This document shows, piece after piece, positions 1 through 8,476 of a stretch of 64,000 nt of DNA; position 1 is the stretch's first letter, and each line of letters starts with the position of its first letter. A model generated the notes under the pieces. That model was not told where the DNA came from. It searched no databases and was given only the letters and a program-made list of their open reading frames with translations. Source of the stretch: Gammaproteobacteria bacterium (lineage in GTDB: Bacteria > Pseudomonadota > Gammaproteobacteria > Steroidobacterales > Steroidobacteraceae); assembly GCA_947455595.1 (NCBI GenBank), contig CANGOP010000002.1, positions 62,001 through 126,000 on the forward strand, read 5' to 3'. The translations under genes and the position numbers were made by a program.

Positions 1-129
1 ATGAACCTCATCTGGCGCGGCTTCCCGCTGTGGTTGGGGACGTCGCACAACGCCGGGGCGGTGATCCTGCTACTAGCGACTTTGACGGTTCTGCGACGCC
101 TCTGGCCGGCTCGCGACGCGGGTCCGTGA
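1..129 (+). CDS. ctaA: Haem A synthase (CtaA/COX15 family), C-terminal fragment
   Basis: An open frame runs in from the left edge and stops at 129. It gives 43 residues that look like the last membrane helix of a COX15/CtaA-type haem A synthase: a His-Asn-Ala-Gly-Ala motif followed by a Leu-rich helix and an Arg-rich end. In the family, this late histidine helps ligate haem. The protein converts haem O to haem A in the inner membrane. The assignment rests mainly on ctaB following 55 bases downstream, since ctaA-ctaB pairs are common in proteobacteria. The first codon in view happens to be ATG but is unlikely to be the real start. Confidence 0.6.
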   Translation: MNLIWRGFPLWLGTSHNAGAVILLLATLTVLRRLWPARDAGP

Positions 130-184
130 TACCCTTCGCGACCCTGCCGGCCTGCAGATGGGCGGGCCAAAGGCCGAGCGGACG

Positions 185-1102
185 ATGAGCAGCGATACCC
201 ACCTTCAACCCAATTCCCGGCCGGTGTGGCGTGATTACCTGGAGTTGACCAAACCCAGAGTCGTGCTGCTGATTGTCTTCACAGCCCTCGTCGGGATGTT
301 CCTGGCGGTGCCCGGACTGCCGCCGTTGCGGGCGCTCGTATTCGGTTCCCTCGGTATTTGGCTCGCCGCCTCGTCGGCCGCCGCAGTCAACCACGTCATT
401 GATCAACGAATTGACAGCGAGATGGCCCGCACTCGCCATCGGCCTCTACCTGAAGGCAAGTTGGACGATGTCCGCGCGGTTATTTTTTCATTGGTGCTGG
501 GCGTCCTTTCCATGGCGTTGTTGATCTTTTGGGTCAACCCGCTCACGGCTGTACTCACGTTTGCGTCCCTCATCGGCTACGCCATTGTGTATACGCTGTG
601 GCTCAAGCGCGCGACGCCGCAGAATATTGTGATTGGCGGCGCCGCCGGCGCGGCGCCACCCGTGCTCGGCTGGACGGCCGTGACCAACGAAGTGCACGCG
701 GATGCCTTGCTCTTGTTCTTAATAATCTTTGCGTGGACGCCGCCACATTTCTGGGCGCTCGCCATCGCGCGCCGCGATGAATACGCGAAGATCGGGATGC
801 CGATGTTGCCGGTGGCGTATGGGGTTGCGCTGACGCGACTCCATATCTTGCTCTACACCATTATTCTGACGCTGATCACGATCATGCCGCTACTGACGGG
901 TATGTCCGGCATCGTGTATGGCATTGCAGCGCTGGTGCTGGATGCCCGATTCATGTGGCATGCATGGCGTCTGTATCGCGATGCGGAATCCGACGCGGCT
1001 CGGCCGATGCGAACGTTCTGGTGGTCAATCGCCTATTTGGGATACCTGTTTGGGGCGCTGCTGATCGACCACTACACGTCGCTGTTTCTCAAGCTGGTCT
1101 GA
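185..1102 (+). CDS. ctaB: Protoheme IX farnesyltransferase (haem O synthase)
   Basis: Transfers a farnesyl group to protohaem IX to make haem O, the precursor of haem A for cytochrome c oxidase. It is an integral inner-membrane UbiA-superfamily protein of about 305 residues. The first Asp-rich prenyl-diphosphate site is visible as NHVIDQRIDSEMARTRHRPL (N-x3-D-x3-D), and the second as DEYAKIGMPMLPV. Eight or nine hydrophobic segments are evident. I prefer the ATG at 185, which gives MSSDTHLQ. An in-frame ATG at 158 adds nine residues but has no visible ribosome-binding site. The gene follows the ctaA fragment, as expected for a cox assembly operon, and converges on the hydrolase gene ending at 1114. 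Confidence 0.95.
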   Translation: MSSDTHLQPNSRPVWRDYLELTKPRVVLLIVFTALVGMFLAVPGLPPLRALVFGSLGIWLAASSAAAVNHVIDQRIDSEMARTRHRPLPEGKLDDVRAVIFSLVLGVLSMALLIFWVNPLTAVLTFASLIGYAIVYTLWLKRATPQNIVIGGAAGAAPPVLGWTAVTNEVHADALLLFLIIFAWTPPHFWALAIARRDEYAKIGMPMLPVAYGVALTRLHILLYTIILTLITIMPLLTGMSGIVYGIAALVLDARFMWHAWRLYRDAESDAARPMRTFWWSIAYLGYLFGALLIDHYTSLFLKLV

Positions 1103-1113
1103 GACATTGAGCC

Positions 1114-1785
1114 CTAGCGACGTTTGACAGCAGCGTCCGATACATAAGGATTGGCGCGACGCTCGGCTCCGAAGGTCGATGTCGGCCCATGTCCTGGTAG
1201 GAATGTCACATCGTCCCCGTACGGGAAGAGCTTATTCCGAATGGAATGGATCAGATCCGGGTGGTTGCCACCGGGAAAATCCGTGCGCCCGATGGAGCCT
1301 TGGAAGATCACATCACCCACAATCGCAAAACGAGAGGGCTTGTGGATGAACACCACATGGCCGGGTGTGTGGCCTGGGCAGTGGATCACGTCCAGAGTCT
1401 GGTCGCCGATCGATACCGTATCGCCATCACCGAGCCAGCGATCCGGCTTAAAAGGTCCTTCGCAGCCAAAGCCGTACTGTTCGGCCGATTGCTTGAGCAG
1501 GTCGATCCAGAACTGATCGCCCTCGTGCGGTCCTTCGATCGGGACTCCGAGCCGTCGTTGGAGTTCGGCGGTCGCCGCGGCGTGATCGACGTGCGCATGC
1601 GTGATCAGGATGCGCTCGATCCGCACGCCTTCTCGCTCGGCCGTTGCAAGGATGCGGTCGACTTCGCCACCGGGGTCCACGACGGCACCACGCCCGGTGG
1701 CCGTTTCCCAAACGAGGGAGCAGTTCTGTTGAAAGGGTGTCACCGGAATCACGGCAACGCGCAGAGGAGCGATGGGAGCGTTCAT
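1114..1785 (-). CDS. Metallo-beta-lactamase-fold hydrolase (glyoxalase II-like, YcbL type)
   Basis: A 223-residue MBL-fold protein with the zinc signature THAHVDH at residues 62-68 (His63, His65, Asp67, His68). Further metal-ligand regions are CPGHTPGH, VGDVIFQGSIGRTD and LPGHGP. The short single-domain form lacks the C-terminal substrate domain of classical GloB, which places it with YcbL-like hydroxyacylglutathione hydrolases or related thioesterases. The exact substrate cannot be read from sequence. The ATG at 1785 follows a GGTGG and starts right at the fold (MNAPIAP). Longer in-frame openings to 2034 would overlap the neighbouring dehydrogenase and look non-coding. It lies 88 bases downstream of that dehydrogenase on the same strand. 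Confidence 0.88.
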   Translation of the reverse strand: MNAPIAPLRVAVIPVTPFQQNCSLVWETATGRGAVVDPGGEVDRILATAEREGVRIERILITHAHVDHAAATAELQRRLGVPIEGPHEGDQFWIDLLKQSAEQYGFGCEGPFKPDRWLGDGDTVSIGDQTLDVIHCPGHTPGHVVFIHKPSRFAIVGDVIFQGSIGRTDFPGGNHPDLIHSIRNKLFPYGDDVTFLPGHGPTSTFGAERRANPYVSDAAVKRR

Positions 1786-1873
1786 ATCGCCACCATGCCA
1801 GAACGTGGGATGACACAGAAGCCTGTCCTGCCGGCTCCGGGATTCCTCAGAATCCCGGAGCGCCATGTGATGG

Positions 1874-3373
1874 CTACTCGACGTCGAATTTAACGCCTTG
1901 CGCGAGGGGCAGGGCGCCCGAGTAGTTGACTGTCTGCGTTTGCCGGCGCATGTACGCCTTCCACGCGTCCGAGCCGGACTCGCGACCGCCGCCGGTTTCT
2001 TTTTCTCCACCGAATGCGCCGCCAATTTCTGCACCGCTCGGGCCGATGTTGATATTGGCGATGCCGCAATCGCTGCCTTCCGCAGACAGGAAAAGTTCTG
2101 CTTCCATCAGGTCGCGGGTGATCAAGCTAGACGACAGGCCCTGCATAACGGCGTTGTTGCCCGCGATGGCGTCCTCGATGCTCTCGTAACGGAACACGTA
2201 CAGAATCGGCGCGAAGGTTTCACGATCCGATACCGCACACGGTGCGGCGAGTTCGACGATCGCCGGCCGAACGTAGTGACCTTTCAAGCCGGGCACGTCG
2301 ATGCGTTCGCCACCATGCACGTGGCCACCCGCTTCGCGAGCGGCTTGTAACGCGGACTGCATGGCCTCAAAAGCCGGCTCGTCGATCAGGGGTCCGACCA
2401 GCGTTCCGGCAGCTCGCGGATCGCCCACCGAAAGGCTCGCGTAGGCACGCTTGAGGCGGCCGACGACACCGTCATAGCGAGACGTGTGTACAAACAGTCG
2501 ACGTGCGGTGGTGCAGCGCTGACCGGCGGTACCGGCGGCCGCAAACGTGATCGCGCGAACCGCGAGATCTTCATTGGCCGTTGGCGCTACGATCATGGCG
2601 TTATTCCCGCCGAGTTCCAGCAAGCTGCGTCCGAAACGGCCAGCAACCTTGACCGCCACATCTCGGCCCATGCGCGTGCTGCCTGTCGCCGAGACGAGCG
2701 GCAGACGCGCGTCACCCGCCAGCCACTCGCCGACCTCACGTCGCCCCTGCAAGACGGTGGAAAGGTGCGCGGGGGCGTCGGGGAAGTTGCGGGTGACGTC
2801 CTCTAACAACGCCGCGAGTGCGAGCGCGGTCAGTGGGGTTTTTTCCGAAGGCTTCCAGACAATGCTGTTGCCGCAGATCAGCGCGAGCGCAGCATTCCAA
2901 GACCACACGGCCATGGGGAAGTTAAAGGCGGTGATGATCCCGACTGTGCCGAGTGGATGCCAGCGCTCCTGCATGTGATGGCCGGGCCGTTCAGACGCGA
3001 TCGTCAAACCGTACAGCTGCCGCGACAGTCCGACGGCAAAATCACAGATATCGATGACTTCTTGAACTTCTCCGGCTGCTTCGCTCGTGATCTTGCCCAC
3101 TTCTAGAGTAATGAGTTCAGCGAGCGCGGGCTTATGGCGGCGAACGGCTTCACCAAAAAGACGGACGAGTTCACCGCGGCGAGGTGCGGGTACGCGGCGC
3201 CAACGGTGAAACGCCGCTACGGCACGGTCGATGGCCTGATCGTAATCGACGCGGCCGCAGGCCGGCACCTGTCCCAGTGTCTGACCGTTGATAGGCGATT
3301 GGCTGACAATATCGCCCTGCGTCAGGGCACCCAGATCAAACCCAACGGCTTTCAGACTATCCAGCGATTTCAT
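1874..3373 (-). CDS. amaB: ALDH7-type aldehyde dehydrogenase (alpha-aminoadipate semialdehyde dehydrogenase)
   Basis: NAD(P)-dependent oxidation of alpha-aminoadipate semialdehyde (piperideine-6-carboxylate) to alpha-aminoadipate in lysine breakdown; cytosolic. The 499 residues match the antiquitin/ALDH7 length. Catalytic features seen are Asn151 in ITAFNFP, the general base Glu253 in LLELGGN and the nucleophile Cys287 in GTAGQRCTT. The C-terminus carries the ALDH7-like GGEKETGGGRESGSDAWKAY segment. The start codon overlaps the stop of the upstream saccharopine dehydrogenase by four bases (ATGA), so the two are translationally coupled. That supports the lysine assignment over other ALDH roles. 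The substrate is inferred from family and context. Confidence 0.9.
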   Translation of the reverse strand: MKSLDSLKAVGFDLGALTQGDIVSQSPINGQTLGQVPACGRVDYDQAIDRAVAAFHRWRRVPAPRRGELVRLFGEAVRRHKPALAELITLEVGKITSEAAGEVQEVIDICDFAVGLSRQLYGLTIASERPGHHMQERWHPLGTVGIITAFNFPMAVWSWNAALALICGNSIVWKPSEKTPLTALALAALLEDVTRNFPDAPAHLSTVLQGRREVGEWLAGDARLPLVSATGSTRMGRDVAVKVAGRFGRSLLELGGNNAMIVAPTANEDLAVRAITFAAAGTAGQRCTTARRLFVHTSRYDGVVGRLKRAYASLSVGDPRAAGTLVGPLIDEPAFEAMQSALQAAREAGGHVHGGERIDVPGLKGHYVRPAIVELAAPCAVSDRETFAPILYVFRYESIEDAIAGNNAVMQGLSSSLITRDLMEAELFLSAEGSDCGIANINIGPSGAEIGGAFGGEKETGGGRESGSDAWKAYMRRQTQTVNYSGALPLAQGVKFDVE

Positions 3374-4494
3374 GATGCGTCCTTCAGAGCGACCGCTTCA
3401 GCGGCAGTGGTCCCAAGATCGGCTGCAAAGGCGCGGCCGAAGCGGTTGGCAAGGAATTCGTCCAGTCGGATATCTTCCTGGCGGACGAAGCCCGTTTGCG
3501 GCAGTCGACCGGCAACCAGCAGATCCAATATCGCGCAGACCGAACAGGCGGTCGTGGTCTGGATCGCCGTCCACTCACGGCCTGCCAAGACCTGAGGATA
3601 AACGCTGTGCGCGTAGGATTCCTGCCAAACGCGGCCATTGCGCCGTCCGGTGGCGGTAGCGAAGATGACCACGACATCCTGGCTCGTGCCAGGGATCGCA
3701 TTTTCGAGCACATCCGCAAGGACGGCTGGACGCTCGGCTAAGCGCAGATCCTGCAATAGCAACTTCATCGCGTCGCGGTGCCCCGGATAGCGGATCGTCC
3801 GATAGTTCAGGCTGCGAACCGTGCCCGCAAGCGTGGTGCATAACGTCCCGAGTCCGCCGGACGTATTGAAGGCCTCGTACTGAATGCCATCCAAGGCGAA
3901 GTGCTCCAATTCCTCCAAAGGCGGAACCGCGGTCAGACGACCTTGCACGATCGCTTCGCAGGGCTGGCAGTACTCGTTGATGACCCCCGCAGTGCTCCAG
4001 GTCAGGTTGTAACCCAGCGCGTTGGAGGGAAATTGGGGCAGTGCCCCGACTCGCAGACGCAAGGTGTCGAGCGTCTCAAATCGCCGCGCGAGGTCCATTC
4101 CAACGATGGAGATGAAGCCGGGCGCGAGCCCGCACTGCGGGATCAGGGCGTGAGTCGCCGTGGGAGCCAATGCTTTGACGATTTGCGTCGTGCGGACGTC
4201 TTCCGTCAGGTCCAGATAGTGGATCCCTGCCCGATGCGCGGCCTCGGCAATCACCGCGGTCACCGAGTAGGGCGCCGCACTGATCACGGCAAAGCGGCCC
4301 TTCATGGCGGCTTGTAGACGATCCGCATCGGTCACGGACAATTCCAGTGTATCGAGGCCGTCACGGCGCGGAATCGCCGCCAAGGCGGCTGGTGACTGGT
4401 CTGCGACCGTAACTTGATAGTCGCCGGTGCTGACCAGCAGTTCAGCAATCATGGAGCCGATATGGCCGGCACCTGCCACGAGGATCTTGTGCAT
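3370..4494 (-). CDS. Saccharopine dehydrogenase family protein
   Basis: Predicted to cleave saccharopine oxidatively to glutamate and alpha-aminoadipate semialdehyde, the substrate of the overlapping ALDH7. The 374 residues start with a Rossmann nucleotide-binding GAGHIG (residues 8-13), followed by the saccharopine dehydrogenase C-terminal region with QCGLAPGF and NTSGGLGTLC. The ATG at 4494 is chosen because AGGGA lies nine bases upstream. A further in-frame ATG at 4518 lacks such a site. No lysine-ketoglutarate reductase domain is present here or elsewhere in the window. The gene is transcribed away from the Lrp-type regulator, with an inverted repeat between them. Confidence 0.87.
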   Translation of the reverse strand: MHKILVAGAGHIGSMIAELLVSTGDYQVTVADQSPAALAAIPRRDGLDTLELSVTDADRLQAAMKGRFAVISAAPYSVTAVIAEAAHRAGIHYLDLTEDVRTTQIVKALAPTATHALIPQCGLAPGFISIVGMDLARRFETLDTLRLRVGALPQFPSNALGYNLTWSTAGVINEYCQPCEAIVQGRLTAVPPLEELEHFALDGIQYEAFNTSGGLGTLCTTLAGTVRSLNYRTIRYPGHRDAMKLLLQDLRLAERPAVLADVLENAIPGTSQDVVVIFATATGRRNGRVWQESYAHSVYPQVLAGREWTAIQTTTACSVCAILDLLVAGRLPQTGFVRQEDIRLDEFLANRFGRAFAADLGTTAAEAVALKDAS

Positions 4495-4552
4495 GGTCGG
4501 ATGTCCCTGAGTCGGCATTAAAAGCCCAGTCTCACGGATTTAATCGTTGAAA

Positions 4553-4584
4553 TGAATGATCAGTTCGACGAAACTGATCATTCA
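4553..4584. promoter_or_regulatory. Perfect inverted repeat, probable operator for the Lrp-type regulator
   Basis: Left arm TGAATGATCAGTT (4553-4565) and right arm AACTGATCATTCA (4572-4584) are exact reverse complements, 13 bases each, separated by six bases. The dyad sits in the divergent gap between saccharopine dehydrogenase (start 4494) and the Lrp/AsnC gene (start 4615). That is where an autoregulator controlling both directions would bind. The repeat is seen directly; its use as an operator is inferred. Confidence 0.65.
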
Positions 4585-4614
4585 ATCGACTATTTAGACG
4601 GAAAAATCGTTTTT

Positions 4615-5046
4615 ATGACGATTTCGGTATCGGATGACGCCCTGTTAGCGCTGTTGCGGGATGACGCGCGGTTGTCGACGGCCGAACTCGGTCGACGCCT
4701 CGGCCTTGCGCGCTCGACCGTGCAGAGTCGGATCGAGCGCTTGGAACGATCCGGGGTGATCCGCGGCTACCGAGTAGAACTCGGTCCTGGGGCTGGCGTT
4801 CGGCAGGTGCAGGCGCACGCGATGATCGCAGTTGAACCCGCGCAACAGCAGGGTGTAGAGCGTAAACTGCGCGCCATGCCGGCAGTGACGGCGTTGTACA
4901 CGGTCAGCGGCCCCTACGACCTGATCGCCGTCTTGGGGGCTGTATCGACGGAGGCTCTGGATGCCGCGCTCGATGAGGTCCGAGCCTCACCGGGCGTGAA
5001 ATCGACCACGACCTCGATCGTCCTCTCGCGGCGGTTTGAGCGCTGA
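4615..5046 (+). CDS. Lrp/AsnC-family transcriptional regulator
   Basis: A 143-residue regulator with an N-terminal winged helix-turn-helix (residues about 6-50, STAELGRRLGLARSTVQSRI). The C-terminal RAM ligand domain contains AVTALYTVSGPYDLIAVLGA. Lrp-like proteins bind amino acids and often control the divergent catabolic gene, here lysine breakdown. The ATG at 4615 gives the usual family N-terminus. An in-frame ATG at 4552 would add 21 residues encoded across the 13-bp dyad, which argues against it. No strong ribosome-binding site precedes either. The gene ends one base from the convergent ctlX-like gene. The effector is unknown. Confidence 0.88.
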   Translation: MTISVSDDALLALLRDDARLSTAELGRRLGLARSTVQSRIERLERSGVIRGYRVELGPGAGVRQVQAHAMIAVEPAQQQGVERKLRAMPAVTALYTVSGPYDLIAVLGAVSTEALDAALDEVRASPGVKSTTTSIVLSRRFER

Positions 5047-5047
5047 A

Positions 5048-5944
5048 TTACGCGTAGGGAAGGAACAGTTCGGCCAGCATGCAGCGGATACCGCCACCGC
5101 CGAGATGTTCGATGGTCTCAACGGCGCAGACCACGGGTCGCGCATGCTGCTCAAGCAACAACCGTTGGGCGCGTGACAGGCTCGCCAATGCCCGCCGCGA
5201 GATCGCCACGACGGGGCCCGCCGCGCCTTCCAGAAATAGGATATTGCCGGCGAAGTCGCTGACCTGTTCCGCCGACAGATCCAGCAGGACCTTACCGCTG
5301 GACTCGAGTGCGTCAAAGACGCGACGTAAGCCGGCGCCCGGCGCGACCAGACTGCTGGCCAGAACCGCCAGCTCCGCGCCGACGGCCATCATGACGTTGG
5401 TGTGGTAGATCGCCCGACCAGTCTCGTCGTGTGCATCAAATAGCACCGAACGATAGCCAAACGCCTCACAGAAGGCTTCGACCGCGGCGTCGTGCGTGCG
5501 CGCAGACCGACACGCATACGCCAATCGATGCGGGCGATCCAAAATCAGGCTACCCGTCCCTTCGACGAAGGATCCCTGCTCCTCGAGCCCGGATAAGTCG
5601 ACCACCGAGCGTATATGCAGACCCCGCTGTGCCGCGATGCCGCGCAGGAGGTCGAGCCGTCGCTCGCGGCGTCGGTTGGGAACCGCCATGGGGTAGAGCG
5701 CGACGCGTCCATCGGAGTGGGTCGAGAACCAGTTATTGGGAAATAAGGCGTCGGGCGTATCGGCGGTGGGGTCGGCCTCGGCCACCACCACTTCGATACC
5801 GGCATCCGAAAGCGCGGTCGCCGCGGCATCGAATTCCGCCTGAGCGGCGGCAAGGGTGTTCGCCCGCGGGGCGCTCACCGCATGTTGGAAAGGGTTGGTC
5901 CCGATCGTCTCAGGATTGGAATAAAAGGTGGCCGGCCGGATCAT
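5048..5944 (-). CDS. ctlX: Citrulline hydrolase/arginine deiminase-related protein (CtlX family)
   Basis: A 298-residue guanidino-group-modifying enzyme of the amidinotransferase/deiminase superfamily. Features seen are MIRPATFYSNPET at the N-terminus, a LFPNNWFSTH segment, FVEGTGSLILDR, the HTNVMMAVG segment carrying the catalytic-region His, and a C-terminal GGGIRCMLAELF with the expected Cys. CtlX hydrolyses citrulline to ornithine, but related members act on arginine, so the substrate is inferred. ATG 5944 gives the family N-terminus. A start at 6007 would add 21 residues of unlike composition. It may belong with the adjoining Lrp regulator and lysine genes in amino-acid catabolism. Confidence 0.82.
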   Translation of the reverse strand: MIRPATFYSNPETIGTNPFQHAVSAPRANTLAAAQAEFDAAATALSDAGIEVVVAEADPTADTPDALFPNNWFSTHSDGRVALYPMAVPNRRRERRLDLLRGIAAQRGLHIRSVVDLSGLEEQGSFVEGTGSLILDRPHRLAYACRSARTHDAAVEAFCEAFGYRSVLFDAHDETGRAIYHTNVMMAVGAELAVLASSLVAPGAGLRRVFDALESSGKVLLDLSAEQVSDFAGNILFLEGAAGPVVAISRRALASLSRAQRLLLEQHARPVVCAVETIEHLGGGGIRCMLAELFLPYA

Positions 5945-6103
5945 CAGCACCGCGGAAGTGCATTGCCTTTCTGGCCCCGAGCCACGCCCGTTTTCGCCCC
6001 TAGTCACGTATCCTGTCCTCGCCTTTTCCCATCCGTTCCAGTCCGGTACCCATCAAGTCCGGACAGATGACAATAGTTTGACAGGTTGCACGGTGGTACC
6101 GGA

Positions 6104-7702
6104 ATGACCCTTTTCAACCGTTTATCGTTTTTAGGCACTTTTCTGATCCTAGGCACGCTGGCCGGATGCGGCGGCGGGGGTGGTGGCTCGAGCGCTACGG
6201 TTCCCAGCGGGGGATCGGTGGCTTCGTCAGAGCCCACTTGGACCGCCGGCAATTATCTCACCCCGGATCACTTTGCCGCCCGCTGTGCGGTACCGAGGAC
6301 CGGGCTCGACCCGCAAACCGGCAAGCCGTATCCGGACCTGAAAGGGTCGGTGACGTGGGAGAACCATTGGATCCGCGCATGGGTGCACGCCTATTACCTT
6401 TGGTACAACGAGCTGCCGGACCTCAATCCGGCGAGCTATGCGACGACGGCCGCCTACTTCAAGGCGGATAAGACATCCGCCATCACAGCTTCCGGAACAG
6501 CCAAGGACAAATTCCACTTCACGTATCCGACGGATCAGTGGGCGTCCTTTGTGACCTCCGGTGCGACGGTCGACTACGGCGCACATTGGGTATTCGTGGC
6601 CACCAGACCACCTCGCCAGTTGATTGTCGGCTACACCGACCCCAACTCGCCGGCGAGCGGTGTCGGCCTCTACCGCGGCGCCTCGGTGCTGATGATCGAT
6701 GGCGTGGACCTCGTCAATGCGAACGACCAAGCCAGCGTCGATAAGCTAAACGCAGCATTGAGCCCCACCAAAGTGGGTGAGAGCCATACGTTTACTGTCG
6801 TGGATGTCGGCGCATCCTCCAGTCGAACGGTCACGATGGCGGCTGCCAACGTCACCTCGGTGCCGGTCCAGAACGCGCAGGTGATCTCGACGGCCAATGG
6901 GCCCGTCGGCTACTTAACATTTAACGATCACATCGCGAGCGCCGAGTCGCAATTGGCGACGGCCATACAAAATTTCGCGGACGCTCATGTCACCGATCTT
7001 GTCTTGGATCTGCGCTACAACGGCGGCGGCCTTCTGGACATCGCCAGTGAGTTGGCTTACATGATCGCCGGCCCCACACAGACGAACGCGGGCTACTTCG
7101 AGAAGCTCTCCTTTAACGACAAATACCCGACACGTGATCCGATCACTGGCCAGACGATCACGCCGACACCGTTCTATTCCACGGCATTGGGTTATTCACT
7201 CACCACTGGAAATCCGCTGCCGACACTCGGCTTGTCACGGATTGTTGTCATTGTTGGCGGGACAACGTGTTCAGCCAGTGAATCCGTGATCAACGGCCTT
7301 CGCGGTATCGGTGTAAATGTGGTGCTCGTCGGCGCGCAGACTTGCGGTAAGCCGTATGGCTTTTATCCGGAAGACAACTGCGGTACCACGTACTTCTCTA
7401 TCGAATTCAAAGGCGTCAACGCGCAGGGATTTGGCGATTACACCGACGGCTTTGTGCCGTCCAACACGCTCAATACCAATGGAGGCGTACCTGTGAACGG
7501 TTGCGCTGTCGCTGACGACTACACCCATGCGCTGGGCGACGTGAATGAAGCCGAGCTGGCGGTCGCGCTGGGCTGGCTGTCGACAGGCGCTGCCGCCTGC
7601 CCGACGCCGTCTGCGGTGACCCTGAGCGCGACGCTGCACGAGGCACCGCGCATGCGCAAACCGCTCTGGTTAATGAACCGCATCTTGTCTAATCGGCGAT
7701 GA
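6104..7702 (+). CDS. S41-family serine protease, lipoprotein
   Basis: A 532-residue exported peptidase related to C-terminal processing proteases. The N-terminus is a lipoprotein signal with lipobox LAGC (Cys22), followed directly by six glycines as a flexible tether. A PDZ-like segment (around YTDPNSPASGVGLYRGASVLMIDG) precedes the protease core. The core shows DLRYNGGG, the nucleophile region TTCSASESV and the general-base Lys in TCGKPYG, the Ser/Lys dyad layout of the family. ATG 6104 is used, with GGTGG seven bases upstream. An in-frame TTG at 6086 is unlikely. The absence of an Asp at +2 of the lipobox suggests outer-membrane sorting. The substrate is unknown. Confidence 0.85.
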   Translation: MTLFNRLSFLGTFLILGTLAGCGGGGGGSSATVPSGGSVASSEPTWTAGNYLTPDHFAARCAVPRTGLDPQTGKPYPDLKGSVTWENHWIRAWVHAYYLWYNELPDLNPASYATTAAYFKADKTSAITASGTAKDKFHFTYPTDQWASFVTSGATVDYGAHWVFVATRPPRQLIVGYTDPNSPASGVGLYRGASVLMIDGVDLVNANDQASVDKLNAALSPTKVGESHTFTVVDVGASSSRTVTMAAANVTSVPVQNAQVISTANGPVGYLTFNDHIASAESQLATAIQNFADAHVTDLVLDLRYNGGGLLDIASELAYMIAGPTQTNAGYFEKLSFNDKYPTRDPITGQTITPTPFYSTALGYSLTTGNPLPTLGLSRIVVIVGGTTCSASESVINGLRGIGVNVVLVGAQTCGKPYGFYPEDNCGTTYFSIEFKGVNAQGFGDYTDGFVPSNTLNTNGGVPVNGCAVADDYTHALGDVNEAELAVALGWLSTGAAACPTPSAVTLSATLHEAPRMRKPLWLMNRILSNRR

Positions 7703-7729
7703 GTGCCAAAACGCATACGGAGTCTTGGA

Positions 7730-8155
7730 ATGGCCTACGATCCGAACAATATTTTCGCCCGCATTGTCCGCGGGGAGCTGCCCTGCCACCGCGTATACGA
7801 GGATGCGGACACGCTCGTATTCATGGACCTGATGCCCCAGTCCCCTGGGCATACGCTCGTCATTCCGAAAATTGCCGGCGAAAATTTGCTCGACACACCG
7901 CCTGACTCAATTGCCGCGGCAATGTGCGTGACCCAGCGGGTCGCCCGTGCCGTCAAAAAGGCCTTTGATGCCAAAGGCATCGTCATCACGCAGTTCAACG
8001 GTGCCGCCGCCGGGCAAACGGTTTTCCATCTGCATTTTCACGTTATACCGGTCTACACATTGGGCGGACTGGGCCTGCATGCTCGTTCCATGGCGGACGC
8101 CGCTGTGTTGGCTGAGCAGGCTGAAAAAGTGCGGCAGGCGCTCACGGCAGAGTAA
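7730..8155 (+). CDS. HIT-family nucleotide-binding hydrolase
   Basis: A 141-residue histidine-triad protein of the HinT/Fhit-like group. The triad HLHFH (His100, His102, His104) followed by VIP is intact, and the N-terminal NIFARIVRGELP matches the family opening. These proteins hydrolyse nucleoside phosphoramidates or dinucleoside polyphosphates in the cytosol. ATG 7730 is preceded by GGAG at seven bases. An in-frame GTG at 7703 directly follows the upstream protease stop and is less likely. The gene may be co-transcribed with the S41 protease 27 bases before it; a functional link is not evident. Confidence 0.9.
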   Translation: MAYDPNNIFARIVRGELPCHRVYEDADTLVFMDLMPQSPGHTLVIPKIAGENLLDTPPDSIAAAMCVTQRVARAVKKAFDAKGIVITQFNGAAAGQTVFHLHFHVIPVYTLGGLGLHARSMADAAVLAEQAEKVRQALTAE

Positions 8156-8217
8156 CGTTCACAGGACCGTCATTTTGTTGTCGCGGACGCGTCATCCGTA
8201 GGCACCATGCTTTTGCC

Positions 8218-8469
8218 ATGGGATACGAGCTGGAAACGCCAACACGTGATTTCTATGCTGCCACCGTCGACGTCCGTCGACTGGAAAGCGCGGCTGTCGA
8301 TGCGGATCGACGCTTGCGGGCTGCGTTGGCGCGGAGCCGGCAATTGCGCGGACATGTCGGGGCGGACGATCCGGTCTGGCTGGCCGTGCAGATTCGGATT
8401 GCTGAAGCCCGCCACCGCTGGCGGGAAGCGACCGACGCATTGAGCGACATCGCGATTGATGCGGATTAG
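8218..8469 (+). CDS. Small hypothetical protein
   Basis: An 83-residue frame with no recognised domain, rich in Arg, Ala and Asp with regular heptad-like spacing. It is likely two long amphipathic helices, as in small coiled-coil proteins. Its codon use resembles that of neighbouring genes. It ends seven bases before the convergent ubiA stop, leaving no other gene for this gap. The ribosome-binding site is weak. It may be a real small cytosolic protein or a chance frame. Confidence 0.42.
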   Translation: MGYELETPTRDFYAATVDVRRLESAAVDADRRLRAALARSRQLRGHVGADDPVWLAVQIRIAEARHRWREATDALSDIAIDAD

Positions 8470-8476
8470 GGGTTGA

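Noticed and set aside
1246-1893. Long plus-strand open frame of 215 codons
   Set aside because: It lies antisense to the MBL-fold hydrolase gene and has no recognisable domain or ribosome-binding site; GC-rich DNA often opens such shadow frames.
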